In this document: piece by piece, positions 45,285 through 54,926 of the stretch | Layout of the letters: each line of letters begins with the position of its first letter | How positions within the stretch are numbered: the stretch's first letter is position 1 | DNA from: Paractinoplanes bogorensis | GTDB taxonomy: Bacteria; Actinomycetota; Actinomycetes; Mycobacteriales; Micromonosporaceae | Length of the DNA: 64,000 bases | Direction: 5' to 3' | Assembly (NCBI RefSeq): GCF_018829635.1 | Contig: NZ_JAHKKG010000002.1 | Coordinates: forward strand, 434,001-498,000 | The notes under the pieces: generated by a model | Told to the model about the DNA's origin: nothing | Seen by the model: the letters and a program-made list of their open reading frames with translations, nothing else | Database searches by the model: none | Program-made: the position numbers and the translations under genes

Positions 45285-46925
45285 TCAGGCCATCTCTTCG
45301 AAGGACTGGTGCAGCCGGGCCCGGTCGAGCGTGTGCAGCAGGTGACCGCGCCACTCGTCCTCGGCGACCGGGAAGTCTTCACGCCAGTGACAGCCGCGGG
45401 TCTCACGGCGGGTGCGCGCCGCCGCCACCAGCACAGTTGCGACCGTGAGCAGGTTGGTCGCCTCCCACGCGGCATTTCGGGGGGTGTCGCGCTGCTCGGC
45501 CAGACGGGCCAGCTCCTTGGCCGTGGCGTCGAGCGAGTCGGCCGAGCGCAGCACGCCCGCCCCGCGGGTCATCGAGCGCTGCAGCTCGGCGCGGACATCC
45601 GGCGGAACGACCCAGCCCGGGCCGGCCGTGTCGGGGGCCGGTTCGGCCTGCGGGGGCAGCTCACGGGCGATGTCGTCGGCGATGCGCTTGGCGAAGACCA
45701 GACCCTCGAGCAGTGAGTTGCTGGCCAGCCGGTTGGCCCCGTGCACACCGGTGCAGGCGACCTCACCACACGCGTACAGGCCGGGAATGCTTGTCCGCCC
45801 TTGAAGGTCGGTGCGGACGCCCCCGGAGGCGTAATGGGCGGCGGGGGCGACCGGGATCAGCTCGGTCGCCGGGTCGACGCCGGCCGCGCGGGTGGAGGCG
45901 ACGATGGTCGGGAAGCGCTGCTCGAGGAACTCGCGGCCCAGGTGGCGGGCGTCGAGATAGACGTGGTCGGCGCCGGTGGCCCGCAGCACCCGGTGGATGC
46001 CCTTGGCCACCACGTCGCGCGGGGCCAGCTCGGCCAGTTCGTGCTGACCGACCATGAAACGCTTGCCGGTCTCGTCGACCAGGTGAGCGCCCTCGCCGCG
46101 CAACGCCTCGGAGATCAGCGGCCGCTGCACCGAGTTGACCGTCGACGTGACGAACGAGGTGGGGTGGAACTGCACGAACTCGACGTCGGTGACCACCGCG
46201 CCGGCCCGCAGCGCCAGGGCTACGCCGTCGCCGGTCGAGACCGACGGGTTGGTGGTCGAGGCGTAGATCTGGCCCATCCCGCCGGTGGCCAGCACGACCG
46301 CCCGGGCCAGGATCGCGCCGACGCCGTCCTCGCTGCCCTCACCCAGCACGTGCAGGGTGATGCCGCAGGCCCGGCCGTCGGGGGCGCGCAGCAGGTCGAG
46401 GACGAGCGCGTGCTCGACCAGCCGGATCCACGGGTCGCGGTGGACCGCCTCGTGCAGGGCCCGCTGCACCTCGGCGCCGGTCGCGTCGCCACCCGCGTGG
46501 ATGATGCGGTCGGCGCGGTGGCCGCCCTCGCGGGTCAGCATCAGCGAACCGTCGGAGTTGCGGTCGAACGAAGCCCCGAGACGGATCAGTTCCCGTACGC
46601 GCGCAGGCCCCTCCTCGACCAGCACGCGCACCGCCTCGGGATCGCACAACCCGACGCCGGCGATCTCGGTGTCGTTGGCGTGCGCGGCCGGGGTGTCGAG
46701 CGGGTCGAGCACCGCGGCGATGCCGCCCTGGGCCCACCGGGTCGAGCCGTCGTCGATATTGACCTTGGTGACCACGGTGACGTGCAGGCCCTGCTCGCGC
46801 AGGTGCAGCGCGGCGGTCAACCCGGCCACGCCGGAGCCCACGACGAGCACATCGGTGGTCTCGTTCCAGCCCGGCTCGGCGGCGGCGAGCCGGCGGGGCA
46901 GCTCCGGAAGGTCGGCGACATCCAT
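45285..46925 (-). CDS. nadB: L-aspartate oxidase
   Basis: 546 aa from ATG 46925 (MDVADLPELPRRLAA); GTG 46985 is an alternative that would start 3 bp after the upstream stop. The FAD site is DVLVVGSGVAGLTAAL, the substrate region SIQRPLISEALRGEGA (here SVQRPLISE) with HPTSFV, and the CGEVACTGVHGANRLASNS flavin loop. It oxidises aspartate to iminoaspartate, the first step of NAD synthesis. The gene order nadB-nadC-coaX is typical of actinobacteria. Confidence 0.95.
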   Translation of the reverse strand: MDVADLPELPRRLAAAEPGWNETTDVLVVGSGVAGLTAALHLREQGLHVTVVTKVNIDDGSTRWAQGGIAAVLDPLDTPAAHANDTEIAGVGLCDPEAVRVLVEEGPARVRELIRLGASFDRNSDGSLMLTREGGHRADRIIHAGGDATGAEVQRALHEAVHRDPWIRLVEHALVLDLLRAPDGRACGITLHVLGEGSEDGVGAILARAVVLATGGMGQIYASTTNPSVSTGDGVALALRAGAVVTDVEFVQFHPTSFVTSTVNSVQRPLISEALRGEGAHLVDETGKRFMVGQHELAELAPRDVVAKGIHRVLRATGADHVYLDARHLGREFLEQRFPTIVASTRAAGVDPATELIPVAPAAHYASGGVRTDLQGRTSIPGLYACGEVACTGVHGANRLASNSLLEGLVFAKRIADDIARELPPQAEPAPDTAGPGWVVPPDVRAELQRSMTRGAGVLRSADSLDATAKELARLAEQRDTPRNAAWEATNLLTVATVLVAAARTRRETRGCHWREDFPVAEDEWRGHLLHTLDRARLHQSFEEMA

Positions 46926-46987
46926 CCGCTCAGTAGATACCGCGGGTACGACACTCCGCGGGCGGGGTGGGACATTCGTGGTCACCG

Positions 46988-47857
46988 TTACTTGTACTGC
47001 ACCGGGAGGCTCTTGATGCCCTTGCCCTTGAGCGACGACGTCAGCTCCACCCCGTCCAGCCACATGTAGCAGCGCACACCCCGATCGCCCTGCGCCCAGA
47101 CGTCGGCGCCGCCCGGGAGCGAGACCACGCCCGTACGGTATTGCAGGTCGGCGTCCTTGGGCACGCCGACGTAGTCCGCGATCAGCGCCCGGCACCCGTC
47201 GTGGAACTTGGCCCAGGTGGCGTCGTTCTTCGGATAGTCGAGATCCTCGGCGTACCAGACGCCGACGAACTCGCCGTTGTGCTTGGCCGTGCAGTTGACC
47301 GCGGGCATGGTGGCGATCGCGCCGTTGCCGTCGAGCTGGATGGCGTAACAGGTGAGCATGACGTCCGAGCTGCCGCCGGCCAGCGTGTCGCGCAGGCTGC
47401 CCGAGCGCTGCACGAGCACGCCGTCGTCCTCGACCGAGTTGAGTTCGAGCACCTCGCAGCGGTACCACCGGGCGCCGCCGCTCCAGGCCGCCTCGGTGGG
47501 GTGGGTGACGCCGATCCACAGCCGCGCGTTGCGCCACGGGCCGCCGACGAAGGTGGTCGTCTTCTGGTCGCAGACCGAATAGGCGGCGCGGGCACCGGCC
47601 GAGCCGTCGATCGGTGGCACGTCGGCGTCGGCCGCGGGCGACTCGTAGGTGCCGACGAAGACGGTCTCGGTGCGGTGCTTGGCCGAGCAGTCGACCTCGT
47701 CGTACGTGCCGCGCGGGCCGATCGGGTTGAAGTTCGCGTTGTGACAGGCGCCGACATTGGGTTCGAAACCGGTCGCGGGCTCCATCGCGGCCCACCCGTT
47801 GGTCAGGTCGCCGTCCACGCCGCCGGGTTTGCCGCAGCCCGAGACGAGCAGCACCAT
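46988..47857 (-). CDS. lipoprotein with two septum-formation-like domains, start possibly disrupted
   Basis: 289 aa from ATG 47857, a short signal ending VLLVSGC. The mature part has two similar Cys-rich domains (about residues 30-135 and 150-270) with VGACHNANF...VDCSAKHRTETVFVG and LTCYAI...VNCTAKHNGEFVGVW, the pattern of the actinobacterial septum-formation (PF13845-like) family. Upstream in-frame sequence encodes GKSGIRAGIVTVLG, ideal for a lipoprotein signal but without any start codon; ATG 47904 lies in the neighbouring frame. One added base near 47890 would restore an MRVSRGIRAGIVTVLGMVL start. Confidence 0.75.
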   Translation of the reverse strand: MVLLVSGCGKPGGVDGDLTNGWAAMEPATGFEPNVGACHNANFNPIGPRGTYDEVDCSAKHRTETVFVGTYESPAADADVPPIDGSAGARAAYSVCDQKTTTFVGGPWRNARLWIGVTHPTEAAWSGGARWYRCEVLELNSVEDDGVLVQRSGSLRDTLAGGSSDVMLTCYAIQLDGNGAIATMPAVNCTAKHNGEFVGVWYAEDLDYPKNDATWAKFHDGCRALIADYVGVPKDADLQYRTGVVSLPGGADVWAQGDRGVRCYMWLDGVELTSSLKGKGIKSLPVQYK

Positions 47858-47960
47858 GCCCAGGACGGTGACGATTCCCGCCCTGATGCCCGACTTACCC
47901 GCATGCCTGAGATGTCCGATTTCGCGATCATATGAGGAACCGGGACATTTCGCGGGATCT

Positions 47961-48794
47961 TCAGGTCGCCGGGCCCAGGGTCACCGGCACGTTGTCGATC
48001 AGACGGGTGGCTCCGACCCGGGCGGCGACCAGCAGGCGAGCTGGGCCGGCGACGGGCGCGTCACCCAGGTCGGCTCCGGTGAGGGCGAGGTAGTCGACGC
48101 GTACGGCGGGCTCGTCGGCCAGGATCTTGCCCGCGGTGGCCAGCACGGCCGCGCTGTCGGTGTGCGCCGCACCCTCCCGCAACGCCTGGGAGAGAGCCAG
48201 GGCCGCCCGGCGCTCCTCCGGCGAGAGATAGCGGTTGCGGCTCGACCGGGCCAGACCACCATTTTCCCGTACGGTCGGCACGCCCACGATCTCCACGCCG
48301 AGTTCGAGATCGCGCACCATCCGGCGGATCAGCGCGAGCTGCTGGAAGTCCTTCTCGCCGAAGAACGCCACGTCGGCCCGGGTGAGCATGAGCAGCTTCT
48401 GGACCACGGTGAGCATGCCCGAGAAGTGGCCGGGGCGGCTGGCCCCCTCGAGGATCTCGCCCAGCGGGCCGGCGTTCATCGTGATCGAAGGGGCGCCGTC
48501 CGGATAGACCTCGTCGCGGCTCGGCGCGAACACGACCGAGACGCCCTCGGCCCGGCACGCCTCGAGATCGGCCTCGAGCGTGCGCGGGTACTTCTCGAAA
48601 TCCTCGCCGGGCCCGAACTGCAGCGGGTTCACAAAGATCGTGACCACCACGAAGGCGGCGCGGGCCCGGGCCTCGCGCATGAGCTGCCGGTGCCCCTCGT
48701 GCAGGGCGCCCATGGTCATCACGACCGCGATCTCGCCCGGCACCGCGGCCAGGTCGGTGGCCAGTTCGGCGCGCGTGTGGACGACGTACGTCAT
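47961..48794 (-). CDS. panC: pantothenate synthetase
   Basis: 277 aa. It joins pantoate and beta-alanine with ATP. HIGH-like [32 protein letters not shown], the ATP-binding [16 protein letters not shown] and KMSKS-equivalent [13 protein letters not shown] are all present. Its start overlaps the DUF2520 gene stop by 4 bp. panD, often next door in actinobacteria, is not here. Confidence 0.96.
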   Translation of the reverse strand: MTYVVHTRAELATDLAAVPGEIAVVMTMGALHEGHRQLMREARARAAFVVVTIFVNPLQFGPGEDFEKYPRTLEADLEACRAEGVSVVFAPSRDEVYPDGAPSITMNAGPLGEILEGASRPGHFSGMLTVVQKLLMLTRADVAFFGEKDFQQLALIRRMVRDLELGVEIVGVPTVRENGGLARSSRNRYLSPEERRAALALSQALREGAAHTDSAAVLATAGKILADEPAVRVDYLALTGADLGDAPVAGPARLLVAARVGATRLIDNVPVTLGPAT

Positions 48795-49651
48795 GCCGGG
48801 CTCCCGATCTTGCTTTCGAGTACGTCGAGAAGCGGTCCCGCATCCTGGGGGCGCAGACGCCCGGCGGCGATAGCACGGTCGGCCGTGCGGCGGGCCAGGG
48901 CCAGGTAGGCGGCCCGCGACTCGGGCGGCATGCGGTCGAGATGCCTGCCGACGGTCCCGGCGTCGCCGCGGGAGACCGGCCCGGTCAGGGCAGCGTCACC
49001 GAGGCGCAGCGCGTTGTCGAGCGCGGCGTGCAGCAGCGGCGACAGCACCCGGGACGGCTCCCCGATGCCCGCCGCGCGCAGCAGGTCGGCGGCCTCGTTG
49101 ACCAGGGTGACCAGGTGGTTGGCGCCGTGCGCGAGGGCGGCGTGGTAGACCGGCCGGGCGTCCTCGGCCACCCACTCGGGCACGCCGCCGAGGTCGGCCA
49201 CGAGGCGGGCCGCGAACACCCGGTCGGCCGTGGTGATGCCCCAGGCGATGCCCGGCAGCCGCTCGAGGTCGGTGTCGGCGCCGGTGAAGGTCATCGCGGG
49301 GTGGAGAGCCAGGCCCTCGCCGCCGAGGACGGCCAGGCCGTGGGCGCCCGAGGTGTGGGCGATCCGCTGGCCGGGACGCAGGGCGCCGGTGGCCTTGAGA
49401 CCCGACACGACGCCGGCCAGCGCGTCGTCCGGAACGGCGAGCAGAAGGAGATCGCGGGCGGCGCGGGCGACCTCGTCGGCGGGGAGGATGGCGGCCCCGG
49501 GCAGCAGGCGGGCGGCCCGCTCACGAGAAGCGGCGGAGACGGCCGCGGCGGCGACCACGTGGTGGCCGGCGGCGGTGAGGGCGGCGCCCAGCACGGCCCC
49601 GACTCGTCCCGCTCCGACAACGCCGACGATCAGCGGCGACGATGCGCTCAT
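48791..49651 (-). CDS. Rossmann-like / DUF2520 protein
   Basis: 286 aa from ATG 49651. N-terminal Rossmann fold ([20 protein letters not shown]), then the DUF2520 helical domain ([23 protein letters not shown]), the layout of ketopantoate-reductase- or prephenate-dehydrogenase-like proteins. It overlaps panC (ATGA), as its homologue does in mycobacteria (Rv3603c). A role in pantoate supply or NADP-dependent reduction is plausible but not shown. Confidence 0.88.
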   Translation of the reverse strand: MSASSPLIVGVVGAGRVGAVLGAALTAAGHHVVAAAAVSAASRERAARLLPGAAILPADEVARAARDLLLLAVPDDALAGVVSGLKATGALRPGQRIAHTSGAHGLAVLGGEGLALHPAMTFTGADTDLERLPGIAWGITTADRVFAARLVADLGGVPEWVAEDARPVYHAALAHGANHLVTLVNEAADLLRAAGIGEPSRVLSPLLHAALDNALRLGDAALTGPVSRGDAGTVGRHLDRMPPESRAAYLALARRTADRAIAAGRLRPQDAGPLLDVLESKIGSPA

Positions 49652-49830
49652 ATGCAGATCCAGTCCTCGAAAGGGGTACCGGTCGGGGCAAGTATGCGCC
49701 GCCGTAACACGCCCGTGACAAGACCATGTGAACAAGCCCATGCCGCGTCTCGATCTCGATCTTGCGCGAACCCCGCGGGCCCTCCCCCGTGACGATTGTC
49801 CCGGGTTGGCCAAGATCGTGGGGGCGGGCC

Positions 49831-49856
49831 TGTGGACAACGGCCAATTGTGGATAA
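49831..49856. promoter_or_regulatory. pair of DnaA boxes upstream of the midA-nuoD pair
   Basis: TGTGGACAA (49831-49839) and TGTGGATAA (49848-49856), the same two perfect DnaA boxes, same orientation, as at clpC. They end about 20 bp before the midA start, next to the -10-like TAGGGT (49864-49869). Confidence 0.6.
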
Positions 49857-49876
49857 CCGCGCCTAGGGTGAGCGGT

Positions 49877-50842
49877 GTGACGGGGTGGCGGGCGGCTATG
49901 GAGAGCGGGCTCTACGGGCCCGGCGGGTTCTTCGTGCGCCCAGACGCTGGGCCGGCCGATCACTTTCGGACCAGCGTGCACGCCTCGCCGCTGTTTGCCG
50001 GTGCGCTGCTGCGGCTGATCGAGCGGATCGACACCGCGCTCGGGCGACCGGCGACGTTTGACCTGGTTGACGTCGGTGCGGGGCGGGGCGAACTGCTGGC
50101 CACCCTGCGTCCGTTGCTGCCTGAGCGCGTACGGCTGACTGGGGTTGAAGTTGCTCCCGCGCCACCTGCTCTTCCCGGGGGCATTGCGTGGCGGCGGGAC
50201 ATTCCGGACAACATAGTGGGGCTGCTGATCGCCACCGAATGGCTCGACAACGTGCCGCTGGATGTGGCCGACCTCGACGACCACGGGCGGATGCGCCAGG
50301 TGCTGGTCGACCCGGCCACGGGCGCCGAGACGCTGGGCGGGCTGGTCGATGCGGCCGACCTGTTCTGGCTGCGACGCTGGTGGCCGGAGCCGGGGCGGGT
50401 CGAGATCGGGTGGCCCCGGGACGCGGCCTGGGCCGACGCCGTGCACCAGGTGCGCCGCGGGTACGCGCTCGCGATCGATTACGGGCATGTGCGCGCGGAA
50501 CGACCGATGCTCGGGACGCTGACCGGCTTCCGGGGTGGACGGCCGGTGACGCCGGTGCCGGACGGGAGCTGTGACGTGACGGCGCACGTGGCGATCGATG
50601 CGGTGGCGAGTGCGGCCGGGACGCCGTACGGGCTGATCCGCCAGCGGGACGCCCTCCAAGCGCTCGGGATCGACGGCGCCCGGCCACCGCTGGCTCTGGC
50701 CCGGACCGACCCGGCGGGCTATGTGCGGGCGCTGAGCGCGGCCGGAGCCGAGGCTGAGCTGATCGAGCCGTCGGGGCTCGGCGGGCACTGGTGGCTGCTG
50801 CACAGCGTGGGACTCGAGGATCGTGGGAGCATTCTCGGGTGA
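49877..50842 (+). CDS. midA: MidA/NDUFAF7-family SAM-dependent methyltransferase
   Basis: About 321 aa from GTG 49877 (GTG 49868 also possible); TAGGGT at 49864-49869 suggests leaderless start at 49877. The opening [16 protein letters not shown] and [16 protein letters not shown], the SAM site [16 protein letters not shown], then GVEVAP and [11 protein letters not shown] are typical of this family. Human NDUFAF7 dimethylates an Arg of complex I subunit NDUFS2, the NuoD homologue. Here it overlaps nuoD (GTGA), which suggests the same partner. Cytosolic. Confidence 0.82.
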   Translation: MTGWRAAMESGLYGPGGFFVRPDAGPADHFRTSVHASPLFAGALLRLIERIDTALGRPATFDLVDVGAGRGELLATLRPLLPERVRLTGVEVAPAPPALPGGIAWRRDIPDNIVGLLIATEWLDNVPLDVADLDDHGRMRQVLVDPATGAETLGGLVDAADLFWLRRWWPEPGRVEIGWPRDAAWADAVHQVRRGYALAIDYGHVRAERPMLGTLTGFRGGRPVTPVPDGSCDVTAHVAIDAVASAAGTPYGLIRQRDALQALGIDGARPPLALARTDPAGYVRALSAAGAEAELIEPSGLGGHWWLLHSVGLEDRGSILG

Positions 50843-51984
50843 ACGACGCCTTGCGGGAAGTTGTGGTCGGGACCGGTGCGGGTCTCGAGACCGCCGACAT
50901 GGTGCTCAACATCGGACCGCAGCACCCGTCGACGCACGGCGTGCTGCGGCTCAAGCTCAACCTCGACGGTGAGCGGGTGGTCGCCTGCGAGCCGATCGTC
51001 GGCTACATGCACCGGGGCGCCGAGAAGCTGTTCGAGGTGCGCGACTACCGGCAGATCCTGATGCTGGCCAACCGGCACGACTGGCTGTCCGCCTTCTCCA
51101 ACGAGCTGGGTGTCGCGCTGGCCGTCGAGCGGCTGATGGGCATCGAGGTGCCCGAGCGCGCGACCTGGCTGCGGATGGCGCTGGCCGAGCTCAACCGGGT
51201 GCTCAACCACCTGATGTTCCTGGGCTCCTACCCGCTCGAGATCGGCGCCATCACGCCCATGTTCTACGCGTTCCGCGAGCGCGAGACGCTGCAGGCGGTG
51301 ATGGAGGAGGTCTCCGGCGGCCGCATGCACTACATGTTCAACCGGGTCGGCGGTCTCAAGGAGGAGGTGCCGGCGGGCTGGACCGGGCGGGCCCGAGAGG
51401 CGATCCGGACCGTTCGCGAGCGGATGCCCGATCTGGACAATCTGATCCGGCGCAACGACATCTTCCTGGCCCGTACGGTCGGAGTCGGCGTGCTCACGGC
51501 CGAACAGGCGGCCGCCTACGGCGCCTCGGGTCCGGTCGCCCGGGCCAGCGGACTCGACTTCGATCTGCGCCGCGACGAGCCCTACCTGGCCTACGACCAG
51601 CTGGACGTGCCCGTGGTGACCCGGAAGTCCGGCGACTGCCACGCCCGGTTCGAGGTGCTGCTCGAGCAGGCGTACGTGTCGCTCGACCTCGCCGAGCAGT
51701 GCCTGGACCGGGTCGACACGATCTCGGGGCCGGTCAACGTGCGGCTGCCCAAGGTGGTCAAGGCGCCCGAGGGGCACACGTACGCCTGGACCGAGAACCC
51801 GCTCGGCATCAACGGCTACTACCTGGTGTCGCGGGGCGAGAAGACGCCGTGGCGGATGAAGCTGCGCACCGCGTCCTACGCGAACGTGCAGGCGCTGGCC
51901 ACGTTGATCCCGGGCTGCCTGGTGCCCGACCTGATCGCCATCCTCGGGTCGATGTTCTTCGTGGTCGGCGACATCGACAAGTAG
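50839..51984 (+). CDS. nuoD: NADH-quinone oxidoreductase subunit D, isolated copy
   Basis: 381 aa from GTG 50839, coupled to midA. The 49-kDa subunit signature [20 protein letters not shown] is followed by [17 protein letters not shown] (Arg59, in the HRG motif corresponding to the site methylated in human NDUFS2) and [20 protein letters not shown]. It ends DIDK, slightly shorter than full NuoD (about 400-440 aa). No other nuo genes are nearby, so it either serves a distant complex I or a second, partial one. Confidence 0.88.
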   Translation: MNDALREVVVGTGAGLETADMVLNIGPQHPSTHGVLRLKLNLDGERVVACEPIVGYMHRGAEKLFEVRDYRQILMLANRHDWLSAFSNELGVALAVERLMGIEVPERATWLRMALAELNRVLNHLMFLGSYPLEIGAITPMFYAFRERETLQAVMEEVSGGRMHYMFNRVGGLKEEVPAGWTGRAREAIRTVRERMPDLDNLIRRNDIFLARTVGVGVLTAEQAAAYGASGPVARASGLDFDLRRDEPYLAYDQLDVPVVTRKSGDCHARFEVLLEQAYVSLDLAEQCLDRVDTISGPVNVRLPKVVKAPEGHTYAWTENPLGINGYYLVSRGEKTPWRMKLRTASYANVQALATLIPGCLVPDLIAILGSMFFVVGDIDK

Positions 51985-51993
51985 GGCGGCGGC

Positions 51994-53274
51994 TCAGCGG
52001 CGGCCGTGTCCCCGGTCGGGCGGGTAACCGCCGTAGCCGGCGAAGTCGCTGAGCGAGCCCACATTGGTGTCGTTGGCCGACGGGCGGTGCCGGCGGGCCT
52101 TGTAGGTGGGATCGCCGGTCACGGTGCCGGGTTCACGGTGCGGCGGCTCGTCGTATCCGTCGGCCGGGCCGTAGGCACTGTCGTCGGCGTAGCCCTGGTC
52201 GGCGTCGTAGCGGGGGGCGCCGTAGCCGTTGTACTCGTCGGAGTCGTAGTCGCTGCCGCCGGTCGGTGCGCCGTAGGTGCCGCCGGGGGCGCCGTACGTG
52301 TTTCCGTTTCCGGGCGCGGGAGCACCGTAGACGCCGGGCACCTGAGCGGCACCGGACGCGTGTGCGGCACCGGACGCGTGTCCGGCGCCCGGCGCTTGGA
52401 CGGCGTAGCCGGTGCTCGCGCCGAAGTCGTCGGCCAGTGAGTCGGGCTGACCCGGGAACGGGCCGCCGGGGCGCACGGAGGCCGACGCGCGCGGCGGCGG
52501 GGGCGGCGGGACCGAGGCGGCACCCCGCTGGCGTGGGATCGGCGGGGGCGACACCGAGGCGGCACCGGAGACGACCCGGCCGCCGGTCGAGGTGCCGGGC
52601 TCGCGGGCTCCTTGCGGGTTGATCTGGCGGCCGCCGGTGGACATGCCGGGGCCGGTCCGCGCCGGTGGACGCACGGCGGCCGAGGCCACGGGTGCGGCCG
52701 GTTTGGTGCCGGGCAGGTTCGGCACACTGGCCCGGCCACCCGAGGGCGGGCGGGCCGTGCCGGTGGGCGGCGGACCAGGCGGCGGTCCGGGCGGCGTGAA
52801 CTCAGGCTCGGCGGCGAACGGATCCGGGACGTCGGCCCGCATCGCGGCGAAGAAGCCGGAGTCCATCTCCTGCTGGACCGCCGGCGCGCCGTGCGGATGC
52901 ATCGGGCCCGAGTCGTACTCAAGCTGGTCGTACTCAGCCTGCTCGTACGAAGGCTGTTCGTACTCGGCCTGGTTGTACCCGCCCTGGTGGTTAACCTGGG
53001 CAAACTCGGCCCGCAGCTCGCGGCGCAGCGCGGCCACCTCTTCGGCCACCCGGTCCTCGACGTCCATCCGGCCCAGCACCGGGTCGCTGCGCACCAGCAC
53101 CGAGGCGCCGATGAGCACCACGGCGACGGCGATGAGCAGCACGGCGAACCGCACGGTGTTGGAACTCTGGCCGAGCAGCACGACGGCCGCGGCCAGCGGA
53201 GCGAGCAGAACGCCCGCCCAGATGAGGCCGCGGAGCAGGCGTGCGTTCCCCGCGAGGGATTCCCGGTCCGGCAT
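51994..53274 (-). CDS. two-helix membrane protein with long disordered Pro/Gly/Tyr-rich tail
   Basis: 426 aa from ATG 53274 (MPDRESLAGNARLLRG). Two membrane helices (about residues 15-35 and 42-60) and a short coiled stretch (MDVEDRVAEEVAALRRELRA) precede about 330 low-complexity residues (YNQAEYEQPSYEQAEYDQ, GAGHASGAAHASGAAQ repeats). It corresponds by position and shape to Rv3604c of M. tuberculosis (DUF6779-like), between the DUF2520 gene and DUF3180-folK. The tail probably mediates weak protein contacts. Function unknown. Confidence 0.72.
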   Translation of the reverse strand: MPDRESLAGNARLLRGLIWAGVLLAPLAAAVVLLGQSSNTVRFAVLLIAVAVVLIGASVLVRSDPVLGRMDVEDRVAEEVAALRRELRAEFAQVNHQGGYNQAEYEQPSYEQAEYDQLEYDSGPMHPHGAPAVQQEMDSGFFAAMRADVPDPFAAEPEFTPPGPPPGPPPTGTARPPSGGRASVPNLPGTKPAAPVASAAVRPPARTGPGMSTGGRQINPQGAREPGTSTGGRVVSGAASVSPPPIPRQRGAASVPPPPPPRASASVRPGGPFPGQPDSLADDFGASTGYAVQAPGAGHASGAAHASGAAQVPGVYGAPAPGNGNTYGAPGGTYGAPTGGSDYDSDEYNGYGAPRYDADQGYADDSAYGPADGYDEPPHREPGTVTGDPTYKARRHRPSANDTNVGSLSDFAGYGGYPPDRGHGRR

Positions 53275-53357
53275 GGCCGCCGATACTACCCAGACGCCCC
53301 GATCGGGCAAATGTTCGATCGACGGGCTTCAGATGGCCCGAAACCCGGCAATTACTA

Positions 53358-54296
53358 CTATTTAGCAGCCAGCGCCGGGTCGGAACTGAGCACCGAACCC
53401 ACGCTGACGCCGCCCGTTCGGAGAGCGTTCACCAGGCCGCCCTGATCGAGGCTGCTGAACCGCCCGGCCTGGAACCCGTACCGCTGCACCAGCCCGAGCT
53501 GGCAGTTCGGGCGCTGCGGGCAGGTTGCCGGACCACCGACCACGGTGGCCGCGCCGGAGCACTTACCGGCCAGGTCGGAGAGGGTTTTCAGGCCGTGCCG
53601 GTCGGCGAACGCGGCCGTGACGGCGAACGCGTTCTGGTGCTGCGCCTCGGCCGGCCGCCCGAAGACCAGGCCCCGCTTGCGGCCCAGGGCGGTGAGGTCG
53701 GTCATCACGGTCTGCAGGTCGGGTGAACCCTTGGCCCGGCCGGCCAGATAGGTGGCCAGCGAGGCCGCATATTCGGGCAGCACGTCGATGTCGCCCCTGA
53801 CCAGGGCCGGTTCGGCGGTCTTCCGGGGTCCGGCCTTCCGCACCTTCGCCGTGTAGCCGGCCGCGGTCGCCGCCACGGCGTAGAGCTGGGCGAGGGTGGC
53901 GCTCTCGGCCGAAACGCCCGCCCCGATGATCACCTGGCCGCCGGAGCCCCGGACCACGCCGGTCGTCAAACTGTTCGCAGCTGCGAACTCTTGGGCGGCC
54001 GCCTTCGACGTCTTCCGGTCGACCGTGACCGCCTTGTTGAGGGCGATCAGCTTGGTGGTGTCGAGCGCGGCCGAGACCCGGTCGAGCGCGGCGATCAGCT
54101 CGGGCGAGGACGCCTCCTGGTTGATCGCCGGAACGATGTTGTCGGCGTCCTGCATCCGCTGGTCGTCCTCGAGGACGACCAGGGCGTCACCGGCGACCGG
54201 GGCACAGCCGGCGGTCGGCGACGGCTTCTCGGCGGCGGGGGCGGTGCACCCGGCGGCCAGCACCGCGGCGGCGGTGATCAGGATCAGGCGTCTCAC
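53358..54296 (-). CDS. glycine betaine/choline-type ABC binding lipoprotein (OpuAC)
   Basis: 312 aa. Lipobox VLAAGC with Cys17. The mature part is an OpuAC periplasmic-binding fold (GQVIIGAGVSAESATLAQLYAV, ALVRGDIDVLPEYAASLATY, GLVFGRPAEAQHQNAFAVTA). It would bind betaine, choline or another small compatible solute. The permease and ATPase are absent next to it, so it is an orphan binder. Confidence 0.85.
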   Translation of the reverse strand: MRRLILITAAAVLAAGCTAPAAEKPSPTAGCAPVAGDALVVLEDDQRMQDADNIVPAINQEASSPELIAALDRVSAALDTTKLIALNKAVTVDRKTSKAAAQEFAAANSLTTGVVRGSGGQVIIGAGVSAESATLAQLYAVAATAAGYTAKVRKAGPRKTAEPALVRGDIDVLPEYAASLATYLAGRAKGSPDLQTVMTDLTALGRKRGLVFGRPAEAQHQNAFAVTAAFADRHGLKTLSDLAGKCSGAATVVGGPATCPQRPNCQLGLVQRYGFQAGRFSSLDQGGLVNALRTGGVSVGSVLSSDPALAAK

Positions 54297-54386
54297 CCGG
54301 CTACATCTACCGGCTCGCGAGACGGCTTTCGGCGAACTCGGCGTGCGCTCACCCGGCCGGGAGACCAGCCGGGTGAGCGGCCGGGG

Positions 54387-54878
54387 TCACTTCGTGCCGC
54401 GATAGCCACCGAGTGTGGCCAGGCCGACGATGATGCCCACGAAGAAGCCGTAGCCGGCGCCGCTGCTGGCCGACTGGAACGCGCCGAGCAGCGAGGGGTT
54501 GGCCAGGAACAGCGTGGTGAGCAGGGCCGCGAAGGCCCCGGCGAAGATGTAGGACGCCCAGCCGGCGAAGAACTGGCTGATCGTGCCGCGAGCCCGGGCC
54601 AGCTGTGAGCCGGGCAGCAGGAACAGGAAGAGGGCGGTCAGCACGACCAGCAGGATCGCCTTGAGGTCGCCGACGATGATGTCGCGCAGGGAGTCGCTCG
54701 AGTCGAACGACCAGCGCGGCCAGGAGAGCAGGCGCAGCCACCAGCCGCCCGCCGTGTCGGGGTTGGTGTTGTTGGTCACCCAGTCGGCGTACCAGGGGCT
54801 GCCGAAGACGAGGACCAATATGAGCGCAGCAAGAGTGCCTGCACCAGTCACAGACTTGTACCGGTTACCGAGAGCCAT
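54387..54878 (-). CDS. four-helix membrane protein, unknown
   Basis: 163 aa with helices at about residues 14-29, 72-90, 105-125 and 140-158. The extracytoplasmic loop is Trp-rich (GGWWLRLLSWPRWSFDSSDS). It ends LGGYRGTK. No family recognised. The 90 bp to the OpuAC gene hold no promoter that I can see. Confidence 0.65.
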   Translation of the reverse strand: MALGNRYKSVTGAGTLAALILVLVFGSPWYADWVTNNTNPDTAGGWWLRLLSWPRWSFDSSDSLRDIIVGDLKAILLVVLTALFLFLLPGSQLARARGTISQFFAGWASYIFAGAFAALLTTLFLANPSLLGAFQSASSGAGYGFFVGIIVGLATLGGYRGTK

Positions 54879-54926
54879 GCGCCGCTAATTCCCAGCGCGG
54901 CTCACGTTTCAAACGACGGTGATAAA

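Noticed and set aside
45285..47795. An 836-residue fusion of the lipoprotein region with L-aspartate oxidase
   Set aside because: Upstream part is antisense-like noise opposite to normal codon use of the lipoprotein gene in another frame; NadB starts at 46925 with normal length.
41246..49856. Chromosomal origin of replication based on DnaA boxes
   Set aside because: Only two or three boxes per site, each at a promoter, and no dnaA-dnaN or rpmH neighbours.
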